64,000 bases of DNA from Roseisolibacter agri. Its GTDB lineage: Bacteria; Gemmatimonadota; Gemmatimonadetes; Gemmatimonadales; Gemmatimonadaceae. The DNA is taken from NCBI RefSeq assembly GCF_030159095.1, contig NZ_BRXS01000005.1, forward strand, positions 186,001-250,000, given 5' to 3'. Under the pieces are notes generated by a model that saw only the letters and a program-made list of their open reading frames with translations, was not told the origin of the DNA and made no database searches. This document shows positions 52,246 through 61,057 of the stretch, piece after piece. How positions within the stretch are numbered: position 1 is the stretch's first letter; each line of letters starts with the position of its first letter. The position numbers and the translations under genes are program-made.

Positions 52246-53451
52246 GCTGCCGCGCTCCCGGAAGCGTGCGAGCCAGTCCTCGCTCCACGACGCGAACGTG
52301 CCGGCGCGCAGCGCTTCGCGCGCATCGCGCATCAGCGTCAAGAGGAACGCCACGTTGTGCAGCGCCAGCAGCCGCGGGCCGAGCATCTCCTCGCTCACGA
52401 AGAGATGGCGCAGGTAGGCGCGGTCGTAGCGCGTGCAGCCGGGGCAGGGGCACCCCTCGACGAGCGGGCGGCGGTCGGTGCGGTACGGGCCGCGGCGGAT
52501 CTGCACCGTGCCCTCGGGCGTGAAGGCGGTGCCGTGGCGGCCCATGCGCGTCGGGGCGACGCAGTCGAACAGGTCGATGCCGCGGCGCACGCCCTCGACC
52601 AGGTCGTCCGGGAAGCCGACGCCCATCAGGTAGCGCGGGCGGTCGCGCGGCAGCTCGGGGTCGCACACCTCGAGCATCGCGTGCATGTCGGGCTTCGCCT
52701 CGCCCACCGACAGCCCGCCGATCGCGATGCCGTCCCAGTCGCCGCTGCTCAGGATCCCGCGCGCCGACGCGCGGCGCAGCGCGGGATGGATGCCGCCCTG
52801 CACGATGGGGAAGAGCGACTGCGGCGGCGGCGCGAGGTCGTCGGGGTGCGTGGCCAGCGGGGGCGCGCCGGGCGGCGCGTGCAGCTCCGTGATCGGCGCG
52901 CGCCCCTCGCGCTCCAGGCGCTCGAACTCCACGCGGCAGCGGGCGAGCCAGCGCAGGCTGCGCTCCATGGCCGCCTGCGCGACCGCGACCGACGCGCCGC
53001 CCGCCACCAGCTCGTCGAACTGCATGATGACGTCCGCACCCAGGTTGCGCTCGATGCGGATCACGCGCTCGGGTGTGTACTGCTGCACCGAGCCGTCGAG
53101 GTGGCTGCGGAACTCGACGCCGTCCTCGCTCACGGCGCGCAGCTTGGCGAGCGAGAAGACCTGGAAGCCGCCCGAGTCGGTGAGCATCGGGCCCTTCCAG
53201 CGCGTGAACGCGTGCAGCCCGCCGAGCGCGCGCACCATCGCGTCGCCGGGGCGCAGCGAGAGGTGATACGCGTTCGACAGCATCATCCCGCCGCCGACCG
53301 CCTCGACCTCGTCGACCGAGAGGCCCTTGATGGTGCCGTGCGTGGCCACGGGCATGAACGCCGGCGTCTCGACCACGCCGTGCGGGGTGGAGAACCAGCC
53401 GAGGCGGGCGGCGCCCTGGTCGTGTGAGGTGCGGAAGCTGAAGGCAGACAT
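52195..53451 (-). CDS. tgt: tRNA-guanine transglycosylase (queuine/preQ1 insertion)
   Basis: 418 residues against a usual 370-390. Tgt swaps guanine 34 of GUN-anticodon tRNAs for preQ1. Conserved motifs: MPVATHGTIKGLS, MLSNAYHLSLRPG, MLTDSGGFQVFS, VQGGIHP, IGGLSVGE, and FDCVAPTRMGRHG with the catalytic Asp. Zinc ligands are in CPCPGC and a following His. Extra length is a Pro/Ala-rich insert near residue 185 (LHAPPGAPPLATHPDDLAPP) and a repeat-coded tail (AEGGTAADGRAEDDGA). TAGCTT six bases upstream of the ATG gives a leaderless start. Confidence 0.96.
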   Translation of the reverse strand: MSAFSFRTSHDQGAARLGWFSTPHGVVETPAFMPVATHGTIKGLSVDEVEAVGGGMMLSNAYHLSLRPGDAMVRALGGLHAFTRWKGPMLTDSGGFQVFSLAKLRAVSEDGVEFRSHLDGSVQQYTPERVIRIERNLGADVIMQFDELVAGGASVAVAQAAMERSLRWLARCRVEFERLEREGRAPITELHAPPGAPPLATHPDDLAPPPQSLFPIVQGGIHPALRRASARGILSSGDWDGIAIGGLSVGEAKPDMHAMLEVCDPELPRDRPRYLMGVGFPDDLVEGVRRGIDLFDCVAPTRMGRHGTAFTPEGTVQIRRGPYRTDRRPLVEGCPCPGCTRYDRAYLRHLFVSEEMLGPRLLALHNVAFLLTLMRDAREALRAGTFASWSEDWLARFRERGSAEGGTAADGRAEDDGA

Positions 53452-53463
53452 GCGAAGAAGCTA
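53452..53463 (-). promoter_or_regulatory. TANNNT -10 element of tgt
   Basis: TAGCTT on the minus strand (53463-53458), six bases, then the ATG at 53451. No Shine-Dalgarno. Same geometry as five other starts in the window. Confidence 0.65.
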
Positions 53464-53466
53464 GCG

Positions 53467-53739
53467 GTGTGCTGCGTGCTGCGTGCTGCGTGCTGCATCA
53501 ACTACATCGGGATGCGTCGGCGCGCCGCGGAGATGGTGCCGTTGGGAGGGGTGCGGATGCTCCGGATGGGAACGGATCATTCGGATCGCTCCTCGCGGGG
53601 CGACGCTCCATGCACCGGTGCGGAGCGATCCGCAGCATCCGCACAATCCGGAGCATCCGCGTCCTCCCCAATAGGCACTGGGTCCGGCGCGATGGTGTGG
53701 ACCACGCAGCACGCAGCACGCAGCACGCAGCACGCAGCC
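53467..53739. repeat. Class A hairpin (copy A3) framed by inverted 7-bp tandem repeats (class F)
   Basis: Four GTGCTGC units (about 53469-53496) on the left face five ACGCAGC units (about 53703-53739) on the right, giving terminal inverted repeats of about 30 bp. Between them lies class A hairpin A3 (about 53545-53680: GTGCGGATGCTCCGGATG with CATCCGGAGCATCCGC-type right arm; tip GGGCGACGCTCCATGCACC). It fills the 333-bp gap between divergent tgt and serine hydrolase genes. TATCGT near 53746 may be a -10. Confidence 0.8.
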
Positions 53740-53784
53740 ACGCATTATCGTTCGTCCAGCCTCCCCACCCCGGCCCCCGCTCCG

Positions 53785-55341
53785 ATGCCCACGCGTCCCC
53801 TCGCCCTCGCGGCCTGCGCGCTGCTCGCCGCCGCGCCGTCCGTCGCTACCGCGCAGTTCGCGGATCCCGAGCGGCTCGCGAAGCTGAGCGCCGCCTTCCC
53901 GGCGATCGACTCGCTGCTGCGTGGCCACGCCGAGCGCACCTTCGTGCCGGGCATCGCGTACGGGATCATCGTCGATGGGCGGCTCGTGCACGTCGGCACG
54001 GCGGGGCTGCGCGAGCTGTCGTCGCGGTCCCCCGTCGACACGGGCACCGTGTTCCGCATCGCGTCGATGACGAAGAGCTTCACCGCGCTCTCGATCCTGC
54101 AGCTGCGCGACGCGGGGAAGCTGGCGCTCGACGACCCGGCCGAGCGCTACGTGCCGGAGCTGAAGGGGCTGCGCTATCCCACCGCCGACTCGCCGAAGCT
54201 CACCATCCGCCACCTGCTCACGCACTCCGAGGGCTTTCCCGAGGACAACCCGTGGGGCGACCAGCAGCTGGCCGCGAGCGAGGCCGAGCTGTCGCGCCTG
54301 ATGCGGAGCGGGATCCCGTTCTCCACCGCGCCCGGCACCGCGTACGAGTACTCGAACTTCGGCTTCGCGATCCTCGGCCGCATCGTCGCCAACGTCTCCG
54401 GCATGCCCTACACGCGCTACGTCACCGAGCGCGTGCTGCGGCCGCTCGGCATGCGCTCCACGTGGATGGAGGCGCGCGCGGTACCGCCGCAGCGGCTGGC
54501 GCACGGCTACCGCCGGCAGGACGACCAGTGGCTCGAGGAGCCCGCGCTCCCCGACGGCTCGTTCGGGCCGATGGGCGGGATGCTGACGTCGGTCAGCGAC
54601 CTGTCGCGCTGGGTGGGCTTCATGCTGGACGCGTGGCCCGCGCGCGACGCCGACGAGCGCGCGCCGCTGAAGCGCAGCTCCGCGCGCGAGATGCAGCAGG
54701 TGTGGCGCTACGCCGGCGCGAGCGCGGTGCGCGACGCGGCGGGCGCGATCACGCTCACCAGCGGCGGCTACGGCTACGGGCTGCGCGTGGGGCAGACGTG
54801 CCGCTATCCGATCACGGTGTCGCACACGGGCGGGCTGCCGGGCTTCGGCTCGCTGATGCGCTGGCTCCCCGAGCACGGCGTCGGCATCGTCGCCCTCGGG
54901 AACCGCACGTACACCGGCTGGACCGGCGTCGCCGAGCAGGCGCTGGAGCTGATGGCGCGCACCGGCGCGCTGCAGCCGCGCGCGCCGCGGCCCGCGCCCG
55001 TGCTGCTCGCGCGGCAGGCGCAGGTGACGCGGCTCGTCGCGCAGTGGAACGACGCGCTGGCCGACAGCGTCGCCGCGATGAACCTCTTCCTCGACGAGTC
55101 GAAGGACCGCCGCCGCGCCGCGCTCGCGCGCCTCGTCACGCAGGCCGGCGGCGACTGCAAGCCCGAGGGACCGCTCGTCGCCGAGAACGCGCTGCGCGGC
55201 CGCTGGCGCCTGCGCTGCGGGCAGGGCGACCTGCGCGTCGCCATCACGCTCGCGCCGACGACGCCCGCGGGCGTGCAGTTCCTGGACGTCGCCCCGATCA
55301 AGCGCGAGGACGAGCTGGCGCCCGCGCCGGCCTGCCGCTAG
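53785..55341 (+). CDS. Secreted beta-lactamase-related serine hydrolase
   Basis: 518 residues. Signal peptide (LALAACALLAAAPSVATAQ). Class C beta-lactamase/DD-peptidase fold: Ser94-x-x-Lys97 in ASMTKSF, Tyr189 in YEYSNFGF, and HTGG in place of the KTG box. Family covers esterases, DD-peptidases and D-aminopeptidases; a true beta-lactamase is less likely. About 120 C-terminal residues form a small extra domain. Frame upstream of ATG 53785 runs through repeat DNA and is rejected. Confidence 0.9.
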   Translation: MPTRPLALAACALLAAAPSVATAQFADPERLAKLSAAFPAIDSLLRGHAERTFVPGIAYGIIVDGRLVHVGTAGLRELSSRSPVDTGTVFRIASMTKSFTALSILQLRDAGKLALDDPAERYVPELKGLRYPTADSPKLTIRHLLTHSEGFPEDNPWGDQQLAASEAELSRLMRSGIPFSTAPGTAYEYSNFGFAILGRIVANVSGMPYTRYVTERVLRPLGMRSTWMEARAVPPQRLAHGYRRQDDQWLEEPALPDGSFGPMGGMLTSVSDLSRWVGFMLDAWPARDADERAPLKRSSAREMQQVWRYAGASAVRDAAGAITLTSGGYGYGLRVGQTCRYPITVSHTGGLPGFGSLMRWLPEHGVGIVALGNRTYTGWTGVAEQALELMARTGALQPRAPRPAPVLLARQAQVTRLVAQWNDALADSVAAMNLFLDESKDRRRAALARLVTQAGGDCKPEGPLVAENALRGRWRLRCGQGDLRVAITLAPTTPAGVQFLDVAPIKREDELAPAPACR

Positions 55342-55385
55342 GGATCCGCCGGAAGATCGTCCATCGTGCCGGCGGTGGCGCCGGG

Positions 55386-55931
55386 CTATCTCGCCACGCC
55401 CACCGCCGGGATCTGCGGGGCCGCCGTTGCGGAGTTGTTGATCTCGCGCGCGAGCCGCCACGCGCCGTCCCCCTGACGACGCCACACGTGCACGAAGTTG
55501 CCGTCGGCGCGCATCGTGTCACCCTTGGCGGGTACGTACGTCATGCGCCAGCGGCCGTAGCGCACCGCGAGGTCGCCGGCGACGTCGAGGCCTTCCGGGC
55601 GGAACGCCAGCTCGCTCCAGGTGCCCGCCTTCGCCATCTCGTCGATGGCGGTGCGGTACGCGGCCCGTCCACGCACGATCTGTCCCGGCGTCTCGAGTGA
55701 GACGTAGTCCTCCGCCAGCCCCGCGGCGACGCCGCCCATGTCCTGCCGCAGCAAGGCAGCCGTCATGCTCTCCGCCACGGAGTCCACGGCGCGACGTACC
55801 GTCGCGGTGTCCAGCGCGGCCGCGCGCGTCGTGTCAGCCGTGCCCTCCGACGCCGCCCTGCTGCAGGCGGGAAGCGCGACGATCAGGCACGCCTGCATGA
55901 CGAGTCGGATACACCGGGCCGGAATCCACAT
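55386..55931 (-). CDS. DUF4440 / SnoaL-like lipoprotein
   Basis: 181 residues. Lipobox LPAC near residue 22. The NTF2-like fold: VRRAVDSVAESMTAALLRQD, YVSLETPGQIVRGRAAYRT, MRADGNFVHVWRRQGDGAWR. DUF4440 proteins may bind small ligands or act as isomerases; no evidence for either. ATG 55931 follows GGAGGACC; a GTG at 55946 is possible. Convergent with the serine hydrolase gene. Confidence 0.85.
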   Translation of the reverse strand: MWIPARCIRLVMQACLIVALPACSRAASEGTADTTRAAALDTATVRRAVDSVAESMTAALLRQDMGGVAAGLAEDYVSLETPGQIVRGRAAYRTAIDEMAKAGTWSELAFRPEGLDVAGDLAVRYGRWRMTYVPAKGDTMRADGNFVHVWRRQGDGAWRLAREINNSATAAPQIPAVGVAR

Positions 55932-56028
55932 CGGTCCTCCACGCACGGGTGGGAGCGCGCGCTGCGCCCGTGAGGCGCCGCCCCGCTACAGTGCATGGCC
56001 CGGTCAAGACGGGCAATGGCGAGCGCAC

Positions 56029-56940
56029 CTACGCGCGCCCCACCAGCGCGGGTACCTCGGCCAGCAGCTCGCGGGCGAGGAAGCCCACGGTCGCCGTGCG
56101 GCGCGCGAGAATGCGGCCCGCGGTGCCGTGCGCCCACACGCCCCACGCGGCGGCCGTCGTCGCGCTCGCGCCGCGCGCGGCCAGCCCCGCGACGATGCCC
56201 GCCAGCGTGTCCCCGGAGCCCGAGGTGCCGAGTCCCACCGCGTTGCCGCGGTAGTGCAGCAGCGTGCCGTCGGGGGCCGCGATCCAGCTCTCGGCCCCCT
56301 TCAGCGCGACCGTCGCACCGAAGCGCGCGGCGGCGGTGCGCGCGACCTCCGGCGCATCGGCCTCGATCGCGTCGCGCGCGACGTCGAGCAGCGACGCCAT
56401 CTCGCCCGAATGCGGCGTCAGCACCACGCGACCGCCGAGCGGCGCGAGCAGCGCCTCGTCGTGCCGGAGCGCGACCACCGCCGCGCCGTCGAGCACGAGC
56501 ACCGCGTCGTCGCGCAGCCGCGGCACCAGCGCCGCGAGCAGCGCGTGCGCCGCGCGGTCGGCGGTCATGCCGGGACCCACCAGCAGCGCGTCGGTGGCGG
56601 CCGCGTGCTCGCGCAGCGGGGCCGCGGCGCGTGCGCCCGCGATCTCGCCGGCGGCACTCGTCGGCAGGCCGACCACCAGCGCCTCCGGTACGGCGAGCCC
56701 CAGCGGCAGCGCGGCGGCGCGCACGGTGGCCAGCTGCAGCTTGCCCGCGCCCGCGCGCAGCGCCGCGACGCCGGCCAGCAGCATCGCGCCTGGCACCTGC
56801 ACGCACCCGCCGACGGCGAGGATGCGACCGCGCGACTCCTTGTCGCCCGCGTGGTCCAGCGGCGGCAGCGGCAGGCGGCGCAGCAGCGCGGGCGTGACCG
56901 CGCGCGCGCTCGTCGTGGCGCGCTTCGGCGTGCGTTTCAT
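56029..56940 (-). CDS. nnrD: ADP/ATP-dependent NAD(P)H-hydrate dehydratase
   Basis: 303 residues, the dehydratase half only (no fused epimerase). The enzyme repairs hydrated NADH/NADPH. PLPPLDHAGDKESRGRILAV (GdKgxxGrvl), GAMLLAGVAALRAGAGKLQL, VLTPHSGEMASLL and GTSGSGDTLAGIVAGLAARG are conserved ribokinase-fold motifs. It overlaps the upstream phosphatase by four bases (ATGA). The separate epimerase is not in the window. Confidence 0.92.
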   Translation of the reverse strand: MKRTPKRATTSARAVTPALLRRLPLPPLDHAGDKESRGRILAVGGCVQVPGAMLLAGVAALRAGAGKLQLATVRAAALPLGLAVPEALVVGLPTSAAGEIAGARAAAPLREHAAATDALLVGPGMTADRAAHALLAALVPRLRDDAVLVLDGAAVVALRHDEALLAPLGGRVVLTPHSGEMASLLDVARDAIEADAPEVARTAAARFGATVALKGAESWIAAPDGTLLHYRGNAVGLGTSGSGDTLAGIVAGLAARGASATTAAAWGVWAHGTAGRILARRTATVGFLARELLAEVPALVGRA

Positions 56941-57707
56941 CGCGGTGCGGCGGGCGCGTCGGGGCTCGCGGTGACCGGCGTGCCCGTGGCCTCCAGCGGC
57001 GCGACGAAGTTGTAGGCCGCGAGGCGCAGCCCCGGGTCCTGGCCGTCGGCCGCGGGCGCGAGCACGTAGTGCGTGACGCCGCAGTTGGCGACGTCGCCCT
57101 CGCGGTCGATCGCGAGGATCTCCTCCTCCGTCAGCTCCTCGATCAGGTAGCGGAAGCAGAGCACGATCACCTGGTGCGCGACGATCAGCACGCGCGAGCC
57201 CTCGTGCGCGTGGTGCAGACTGATCGTGTCGAGGACGCTGCGCAGCCGCAGGATGACGTCGCACCAGCTCTCGCCGCCGGGCGGGCGGTGGTAGAACTTG
57301 CCGATGCGGCTGCGCGCCTCCGCCTGGTCGGGGAAGCGCTGCTGGATGCCCGCGCGCGTCAGCCGGTCGAGGACGCCGAACTCCTTCTCGCGCAGCCGCT
57401 CGTCGATCTTGCCGACCGACTGCGGCGCGACGCCGCCCGCGTCGCGCACCAGCGCCGCCGTCTCGCGCGCGCGCCGGTAGGGCGACGTGATGACCGTGTT
57501 GGGCCGCGCATCCGGCGCCATCGCCGCGAACCAGCGGCCCAGCGCCGTGGACTGCTCCTTCCCCAGGTCGCTGAGCGGCACGTCCACGTCGCGCTCCGCG
57601 ATGTCGATGACGTGCAGCCCGGCCGCGTCGGCCGCGTCGCGCGCGACGTTGCCGGCGCTCTGGCCGTGTCGGACGATCCACAGGTGGTCGGGCCAGCGTC
57701 TGCTCAT
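56937..57707 (-). CDS. Histidine phosphatase family protein
   Basis: 256 residues. Phosphohistidine nucleophile in WIVRHGQSAGN (His14), then SPYRRARETA, ERLREKEFGV, GGESWCDVILRLRSV and LIVAHQVIVL with the second catalytic His. These are the phosphoglycerate-mutase-like blocks. A typical small-molecule phosphatase; the substrate is unknown. Precedes and overlaps nnrD. Confidence 0.9.
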   Translation of the reverse strand: MSRRWPDHLWIVRHGQSAGNVARDAADAAGLHVIDIAERDVDVPLSDLGKEQSTALGRWFAAMAPDARPNTVITSPYRRARETAALVRDAGGVAPQSVGKIDERLREKEFGVLDRLTRAGIQQRFPDQAEARSRIGKFYHRPPGGESWCDVILRLRSVLDTISLHHAHEGSRVLIVAHQVIVLCFRYLIEELTEEEILAIDREGDVANCGVTHYVLAPAADGQDPGLRLAAYNFVAPLEATGTPVTASPDAPAAPR

Positions 57708-57738
57708 GCGCGCCTGGAGGTGAGGGAGAACGCCCCCT

Positions 57739-58926
57739 TCATCGCGAGCGCCGTGCCGGATTGTCCGCCTCCGCCAGCGCGTCGGGCTGCAGCACGTCCA
57801 GCTCCGAGGCGCGGCCGTGCAGCGCGAAGCCGGGGACGAGCGTGTTGCCCGCGGTGTAGATGATCAGCGCGCCCACCAGCCACGGCGCCGCGGCGAAGCG
57901 GTCGCGCAGGATCTCCGCCAGCACGAGCGAGAAGACGAGCGTCGGCGTGAGGGCGAGCGCCACCGGCAGCCCCGCGCGCAGCGGCTGCCGGAACGCCGCC
58001 CGGCGGTGCACGAGGACGAGCAGCACGCGCAGCGGCACGCACACCAGCAGCAGCCCGCCGCCCACGAGCAGCGCGCGCGGCGGGAAGTCCTGCGGCCGCA
58101 GGTGCGTGCCCGCGTAGAAGAAGTAGAACGGCGCGAACAGCGACGCGAACGCCTCGACCGCGTGCACCAGCGACTCCGACGACAGCGCGGGCAGCTGCTC
58201 GCGGAACGACTGTGCCGCCGCGCCCACGAGGAACGCGCCCACCAGGTAGTAGACGCCGAGCGCCTTCGTGATGTACGCGGCGACGACGGCCAGCATCAGC
58301 AGGAAGGCGAACTCGGAGCGCGGCGCCACGGGCGCGATGCGCGCCGCGAACAGCCGGAACGCGACCGGCAGCACGAACGTCATCACCATGAGCGCCGCGG
58401 TCGCCGCCACCAGCCGCTCGGCCGACGTCGACTGCAGCGTCACGAAGAGGATGCCGAGCGCCAGCAGCTCGAACGCGATCGCCTTGGCGCGGATCCAGAA
58501 CTGCTCCTCGACGCTGACGCCGAGCTGCGGCAGCGAGCTGAGGATGAAGCCGGTGGACGGCGTGAACAGCGCCAGCGCGACGAGCGCCGCCGGCCGCGCC
58601 CCGATGCCGAGCAGCAGCGTCACCACGACGCCCGCGAGCAGCAGGACGATCGCGTGCAGCGCGAGGTGCTCCCAGATCACGCGCGCGCCGCGCCGCAGGT
58701 CGGCGACGTTGACCTCGAGGCCGGCGACGAGGAACATCGCCGCGATGCCGAAGGTCGCGAGCAGCGGCAGGGTGGGGCCGTGCGGGATCAGCTCCGCACC
58801 CGAGAACGCGACCCCGGCGCCCAGCAGGAAGCTCGTGATCGCGCTCGGCAGGCGGTACCGCTGCAGGATGCGCGGCACCACGAACAGCGCGAAGAGGAGG
58901 AGGACGTAGCGGAGGTCGTCGGGCAC
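57739..58926 (-). CDS. Cation:proton antiporter (CPA2-type, no regulatory domain)
   Basis: 395 residues, eleven to twelve helices. LPSAITSFLLGAGVAFSGAE, MFLVAGLEVNVADLRRG and LFTPSTGFILSSLPQLGVSV match the Na+/H+ exchanger family, here without the C-terminal TrkA-N domain of KefB/KefC. Likely exchanges Na+ or K+ for protons. It is transcribed with the phosphatase and nnrD genes 31 bp downstream. Confidence 0.9.
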   Translation of the reverse strand: MPDDLRYVLLLFALFVVPRILQRYRLPSAITSFLLGAGVAFSGAELIPHGPTLPLLATFGIAAMFLVAGLEVNVADLRRGARVIWEHLALHAIVLLLAGVVVTLLLGIGARPAALVALALFTPSTGFILSSLPQLGVSVEEQFWIRAKAIAFELLALGILFVTLQSTSAERLVAATAALMVMTFVLPVAFRLFAARIAPVAPRSEFAFLLMLAVVAAYITKALGVYYLVGAFLVGAAAQSFREQLPALSSESLVHAVEAFASLFAPFYFFYAGTHLRPQDFPPRALLVGGGLLLVCVPLRVLLVLVHRRAAFRQPLRAGLPVALALTPTLVFSLVLAEILRDRFAAAPWLVGALIIYTAGNTLVPGFALHGRASELDVLQPDALAEADNPARRSR

Positions 58927-58978
58927 GGGCGGGATCCCGGCAACGGTCGCGCCGCGCCGCCGCGACGGGCGGACGAGC

Positions 58979-58989
58979 TAGCTTTGGGG
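58979..58989 (+). promoter_or_regulatory. TANNNT -10 element at a leaderless start
   Basis: TAGCTT (58979-58984), five bases, then ATG at 58990. No Shine-Dalgarno is present. Confidence 0.65.
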
Positions 58990-60054
58990 ATGACCGATCC
59001 GCGCTGGGCGGAGGCGCGCGCGCTCGTGCTGCGCAACGGCTGGAACGCCACCGCCTACCAGATCCTCAACCCGGGCATGGCGCTCTGGTTCGCGGCCGCG
59101 GGCGACGCGGTGGTGGGCTTCCAGCGCCACGCCCGCGTGCGCGTGGTGGCCGGCGCGCCGGTCTGCCCGCTGCCGCGCCTCGCCGCCGTCGCCGACGAGC
59201 TGGAGGCCGACGCGCGCGCGCACGGCGAGCGGGTGGTCTTCTTCGGCGCCGGCACGCGCCTGGAGACGATCCTCGGCGGACGCGCGGACCACGCGGTCGT
59301 GCGGCTCGGCGCGCAGCCGACGTGGGACCCGGCGGGCTGGGACACGATCGTGCGGCGCAAGGCGTCGCTGCGCGCACAGCTGCACCGCGCCCGCAACAAG
59401 GGCGTGCGCGTGGTCGAATGGACGCCCGAGCGCGCGCACGACGCGCCGGCGCTGCGCGCGGTCCTGCACGACTGGCTCGCCACTCGCGGCCTGCCGCCAC
59501 TCGGCTTCATGGTCACACCCGATCTGCTGGGGCACACGGAGGACCGGCGGGTGTTCGTGGCGGAGCGGGAGGGAGCGGTGGTCGGGTTCCTCGTGGCGAC
59601 GCCCGTGCCGGCGCGCGACGGCTGGCTGGTGGAGCAGTGGCCGCGCGTGCGCGAGGCGCCCAACGGCACGACGCACCTGCTGGTGGACGCGGCGATGCGC
59701 GCCTTCGCGGACGCGGGCTCGCGCTACGCGACGCTGGGCCTGTCGCCGCTCTCGCCGCGCGGCGCGAATGGCACGCCCGTGCAGCCGGCGTGGCTGCGCG
59801 CGGCGCTGACGCACCTGCGCGCGCACGGGAAACGCTTCTACAACTTCCGGGGGCTGGAGGCGTTCAAGGCGGGGCTCGAGCCCCACGCGTGGGAGCCGAT
59901 CTACGCGATCGGGCAGGGCGCGCGCTTCACGCCGCGGATGCTGCGCGGGATCGCAGGCGTGTTCGGCAACGGCTCGCCCGTGGCGCTGGTGGCGCGCGCG
60001 GTGGCGTCGGCGGGCGCGCAGGAGCTGCGCGGGCTCGCGCGGCGGGTCCGCTAG
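58990..60054 (+). CDS. DUF2156 (phosphatidylglycerol lysyltransferase C-terminal-like) GNAT-fold protein
   Basis: 354 residues, soluble. VLRNGWNATAYQILNPGMAL, VVGFQRHARVRVVAGAPVCP, RRKASLRAQLHRARNKGVRV and GSRYATLGLSPLSPRG match the two GNAT-like halves of the MprF cytoplasmic domain (DUF2156), without MprF membrane helices. Such proteins may aminoacylate lipids from aminoacyl-tRNA, but the stand-alone form has no known activity. Followed nine bases later by the EamA gene with its own -10. Confidence 0.85.
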   Translation: MTDPRWAEARALVLRNGWNATAYQILNPGMALWFAAAGDAVVGFQRHARVRVVAGAPVCPLPRLAAVADELEADARAHGERVVFFGAGTRLETILGGRADHAVVRLGAQPTWDPAGWDTIVRRKASLRAQLHRARNKGVRVVEWTPERAHDAPALRAVLHDWLATRGLPPLGFMVTPDLLGHTEDRRVFVAEREGAVVGFLVATPVPARDGWLVEQWPRVREAPNGTTHLLVDAAMRAFADAGSRYATLGLSPLSPRGANGTPVQPAWLRAALTHLRAHGKRFYNFRGLEAFKAGLEPHAWEPIYAIGQGARFTPRMLRGIAGVFGNGSPVALVARAVASAGAQELRGLARRVR

Positions 60055-60063
60055 CTTCGCTGC
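60052..60063 (+). promoter_or_regulatory. TANNNT -10 element overlapping the DUF2156 stop
   Basis: TAGCTT (60052-60057) starts inside the last codon; six bases later is ATG 60064. It lets the EamA gene be transcribed independently. Confidence 0.6.
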
Positions 60064-60939
60064 ATGGGCTACGTCTGGATCCTCCTCGCCGCCGCGCTGT
60101 GGGGCACGCTGGGGCCGGCCGCGCGGCTCGCGCTGCGCGACGGCGTCGAGCCGCTGGAGCTGGGCTTCTGGCGCGCGCTGGTGGGCGGCGCGCTGTTCGC
60201 CGCGCACGCGCTGTCGCGCCGCCGGATGCGCGTCGCGCCGCGCGACCTGCCGGCGTTCGCGGGCTTCGCGCTGGTGGGCGTGGCGCTCTTCTACGTGTCG
60301 TACTTCCGCGCCGTGAACGCGGGCGGCGCGGCGCTGGCGGCAATCCTCCTCTACACCGCGCCGGCGTGGGTCGCGATCGCGTCGGCGCTCTGGCTGAAGG
60401 AGCGCCTCACGCCGCGCACCGCCGCCGCGCTCGCCCTGACGCTCGGCGGCGTCGCGCTCGTGGCGCTCGGCAGCGGCGCGAAGGCGGGCGGCGTGCGGCT
60501 GGGCGGCGCGGCGGTCGCGTGGGGGCTGGTCGCCGGGCTCGCGTACGCGGTCTACTACCTGTTCGGGAAGCGCTACTTCGTGCGCTACGAGGCGCCGACG
60601 GTGCTGGCGTACGCGCTGCCACTCGGCGCGCTGGCGCTGCTGCCCGCGGTGCGCTTCGCGTTGAAGAGCGCGACGACGTGGATCGTGCTCACGTTCATCG
60701 CCGTCGTGCCGACGTACCTCGCGTACTACGTGTACGGGCTCGGGCTGCGGCGGCTGCCGGCGACGCGCGCGGCGACGGTGGCCACGATGGAGCCGGTGGT
60801 GGCCGCAGCGCTCGCGTACCTCGTCTGGGGTGAGGCGCTGCGCCCGCTCGGCTACGCGGGCGCGGTGCTGGTGCTGGCGGGCGTGCTGGTCATCGCGACG
60901 GCGGGCGCGCCGGACCCTGAACGACATGAGACAGGATGA
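60064..60939 (+). CDS. EamA-family (DMT) transporter
   Basis: 291 residues, ten helices, in two EamA repeats: LLAAALWGTLGPAARLALRD with LYTAPAWVAIASALWLKERL, and AVAWGLVAGLAYAVYYLFGK with ATMEPVVAAALAYLVWGEAL. Members export amino acids or metabolites; substrate unknown. The last nine residues (PDPERHETG) come from the linker before hairpin C2 and lie outside the fold. Confidence 0.9.
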   Translation: MGYVWILLAAALWGTLGPAARLALRDGVEPLELGFWRALVGGALFAAHALSRRRMRVAPRDLPAFAGFALVGVALFYVSYFRAVNAGGAALAAILLYTAPAWVAIASALWLKERLTPRTAAALALTLGGVALVALGSGAKAGGVRLGGAAVAWGLVAGLAYAVYYLFGKRYFVRYEAPTVLAYALPLGALALLPAVRFALKSATTWIVLTFIAVVPTYLAYYVYGLGLRRLPATRAATVATMEPVVAAALAYLVWGEALRPLGYAGAVLVLAGVLVIATAGAPDPERHETG

Positions 60940-61019
60940 CAGGATGACCCCGAGGCTCCGTGAAGCGCGTGGGACGTCGCGCCGGTGCGGACGCTCCTCG
61001 TCATCCTGTCATCCTATCT
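60930..61019. repeat. Class C intergenic hairpin repeat (copy C2)
   Basis: GACAGGATGACAGGATGA pairs with TCATCCTGTCATCCTATC, and GAGGCTCCG with CGGACGCTCCTC. The tip is GCGTGGGACGTCGCGCC. The EamA stop codon lies in the left arm. A CTGCAGTTCGGGTCC linker and the 18-bp palindrome (61034-61051) lead into A4. Confidence 0.8.
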
Positions 61020-61057
61020 GACTCTGCAGTTCGGGTCCGGCGCGCCGGACCTGTTCG

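Noticed and set aside
53467-53784. N-terminal extension of the serine hydrolase (MCCVLRAACC...)
   Set aside because: It translates the 7-bp repeats and hairpin A3; the signal peptide begins properly at 53785.
53785-55341. Antibiotic-resistance beta-lactamase
   Set aside because: Motifs are shared by many esterases and peptidases of the class C fold; HTG replaces KTG and nothing else suggests resistance.
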